Below are positions 61,881 to 64,000 of a stretch of DNA of 64,000 nt, piece after piece. The notes beneath the pieces are model-generated. The model was not told the DNA's origin. It worked only from the letters and a program-made list of their open reading frames with translations, and did no database searches. The position numbers and the translations under genes are program-made. Source of the DNA: Cardinalis cardinalis (Eukaryota > Chordata > Aves > Passeriformes > Cardinalidae); contig JACDOX010000141.1 of assembly GCA_014549065.1 (NCBI GenBank), positions 1,650,884 through 1,714,883 of the forward strand, given 5' to 3'. The stretch's first letter is position 1. Every line of letters starts with the position of its first letter.

Positions 61881-64000
61881 GATAGTGATCCTTTTTTCTT
61901 TTTACCTAAAAGATGCTGCTATTCAACAGCTTTTGTTGATGTGATGGGTATTGCTAGATGTAGTCAAGGTTGCAGCATCTTCAAGATGTAGTCAAATAGA
62001 ACCTTTTATTATTAGTACGGATAATTTGAGTCAAGAAAATTCACTGTGTGCAAAACCATCTATATGATTTCCAGAGAAAGTTCTCAAAATGACCCAGTTT
62101 TCATCTTTTGTGCACATAGCTATAAGGAAAGTACAATGCCTTACATTATCATTCTGGTTGTGCTAGTTTCTAACCCNCAAACTAATACCAAAATAGTAAC
62201 TTCAAAGTAGTTGTGCAAATATTATCAATGATCTGTGTTGGTTAGGAGGAGGGGCTGCCTGTGGAATCTTCCCTCCAAAGCACTACTCAATATAAGGTTC
62301 TTACTGATTTATATTGTCAAGTAGTTTTGTTAATATTCAACTTAGATAGACTTAATAATACTGGAATTGTGCAGGTTTTGAATCTGGNAGAATATTACAA
62401 AAAGGAGAGTCATCTTAAACATTCTCTCAATGTTTCATGTTTCTCCTTTGCTTACATAAGGTGGTAGGAGAAGAGTTGCAGTTTTAAATGTAATAGTTAG
62501 AAGGAATGAGTTTAATTGGGGCAAGAGAAAGCTACAAATAAGAAGTATTGGCTTGGGGATGACATAGAAAAAATAAGCTATAATAGTTGTTAGGAAAGTA
62601 CTTAATAGAAATTCTAAGCAAAAATAAATGGTGTCTGTAGCATTTGCAAATAAGCAGCTGGTACCATTCACAGTCTACCCCAATTNCCTTCTGTTAATCT
62701 GGCACATCTTTAAAATGAAGCACTGTGCGTAATTTTTCATGGTTCAAATACTGCAGACTTTTCTTCAGGCATACCAAGAAAAGCCACTATCACAAGTGAC
62801 CTGGGTAATTAAATGTGAGTTATTTTAGAAACAGATCTCCACAGAGGAAAGGAGAGCTGTGGTGGGAATCCTCAGCATTTACTCTTTAAATTCTGAGTTG
62901 ATACATGAATGTAAAAAGAGATAAACTGATATTGTTGAAGAAGAAATGGCTATTTTTTAATGAAAAGTGTATCATTTGCATACTGTGATATGTATGTAGA
63001 GATGTCTGTAGATACGCTTGGGATTTACTGTAACCCAAGGACTAGATGCTGATGTCNTTTTGAAGATGAAATGTTTTATGGATGAAGAGCAGAATACTGC
63101 TCTATCAAAGCACATTGCAACAGAAAACTCTGGGGAAGGGCTGCAGTAACAACTTCACCGATTAGGTGAAATTTGGACAGTTAAGACCAAAAGCAACCCA
63201 TAAATCCTGTGTCTCATCTAACTTTGGAGTAGCCTACATTGATGTTATATCCACATTTTGGACTACAGTTTTTAATTCACCTAAACTGAAGATTCTTTCA
63301 ATCCTTTAGGCTAATGCTTAGTTCTCATAAAACACTTGGCATCCAGTATGACATTGAGAGTTACCTGGCTCTAGAGTGACCTTCTAAATGAGATAAAGTC
63401 ATGAAAGCCAGTTCTAACAAGGATAAAACTTATATCAGCTGATCTTGCAGCTGAGTATTCAGTTGGTGTACCTTTTTTCATAAATAGTAATTATATTAAA
63501 TTCCTTTACAGAAAGAGGTAGTCACATTTCTCAAGGTATTAGGTTGTGTTTGCAATCCAGGAATCTAAACTGATCACCACAGTTCACTGGAAAGTGTATT
63601 CTTACTGAATTACAAGAACAGTCTTGTTTCTTCTTTTTATTCAAAAAAGAAAAATCTGGAGGTGTTTTGTTTTTTTTTTCTAGAGTGATTCTAGAGTGTC
63701 TAGAGTGTCTCAAGAGTCCCAATTGGAGTTTTCATGTATTAAATACAACATTTGAAACTAAATGTACATTTTTGCAGACCACATTTTTGACAGGTGGGTT
63801 TTTTTACTGCATAAACTTCGCTGAACTTGTCTGAAACAAGCAATCTGTAGAAATCTGTGTTTCTGGAGACAAGGAGTGCTTGAAGTTGCAGGAAACTTAT
63901 ATTAGTAAGACACTTTGAAAGCTGTTCTGTTGCTCAGGGAATTTTTTCTCTGAGCAGCAGAAAACACTTTGTTTTGTGCAAACACAGAACACTAAACTAC
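61881..64000. other. AT-rich unique DNA, no gene seen
   Basis: The frames 62261-62467 plus and 62435-62671 minus overlap on opposite strands and show no motif. A tandem 9-mer at 63680-63710 is listed separately. No named repeat or RNA gene. Confidence 0.6.
63680..63710 (+). repeat. Short tandem repeat of TCTAGAGTG
   Basis: Three near-contiguous copies of CTAGAGTG preceded by T, A-T-T or T linkers, each containing the palindromic TCTAGA, then a decayed fourth copy (TCAAGAGT). It follows a T run at 63669-63679. Confidence 0.8.

Noticed and set aside
1..64000. tRNA, rRNA, U-snRNA genes or a CRISPR array
   Set aside because: No tRNA B-box pattern, no snRNA landmark words and no regularly spaced repeats were seen; the organism is a vertebrate, so CRISPR is not expected.

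Overview
The window looks like bird nuclear DNA from a long AT-rich, gene-poor stretch, either intergenic or inside a very large intron. Two sequence facts support this. First, there are four pieces of CR1, the dominant avian/reptilian LINE: three short 3'-end pieces and one older reverse-transcriptase-region relic. Second, there are two copies of an avian endogenous-retrovirus LTR family whose sense strand begins TGTCCTGGTTTCAGCTGGGA, with a (TTA)n-rich tract and a 3' end related to GGGTTAAACCATGACA. I know this LTR family from many non-galliform birds, so a neoavian source is likely, but the species cannot be named. About one unresolved N per several hundred bases points to a draft consensus.

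I recognise no protein-coding gene, tRNA, rRNA or snRNA. The open reading frames are short (the longest is 170 codons, at 31239-31751 minus), low-complexity or AT-driven, and match no family I know.

Layout. 1-139: AT-rich. 140-612: an isolated GC-rich block, possibly an old LTR or retroposed piece. 613-7587: AT-rich unique DNA with a CR1 3' fragment (2674-2791). 7588-16832: unique DNA with a trinucleotide microsatellite, an imperfect foldback of about 105 bp (9451-9555), a duplicated octamer-like palindrome (10780-10827) and an exon-like segment with splice-like borders (11746-11876). 16833-17345: TA/TG repeat abutting a minus-strand LTR, truncated in U3 and carrying a long (CTA)n tract. 17346-34430: unique DNA with hairpins, an 18-bp perfect palindrome, an exon-like open segment (22940-23048), a 44-base A run, a minus-strand exon-like segment (29013-29115) and a CTCF-like site (29186-29200). 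34431-34487: (AT)n. 34488-43620: unique DNA, then an old CR1 reverse-transcriptase relic on the minus strand (about 40640-42020) followed by unassigned sequence with minus-strand open stretches. 43621-57104: unique DNA with a 22-bp perfect palindrome and two CR1 3' fragments. 57105-57293: TATA-like box and short exon-like frame. 57646-58228: near full-length plus-strand solo LTR. 58229-64000: unique DNA, including a homeodomain-motif-rich tract (61190-61880) that looks like conserved non-coding sequence.

No genes act together here. The likely functional content is regulatory (CTCF-like site, palindromes, TAAT-rich tract), and all such functional statements are inference.
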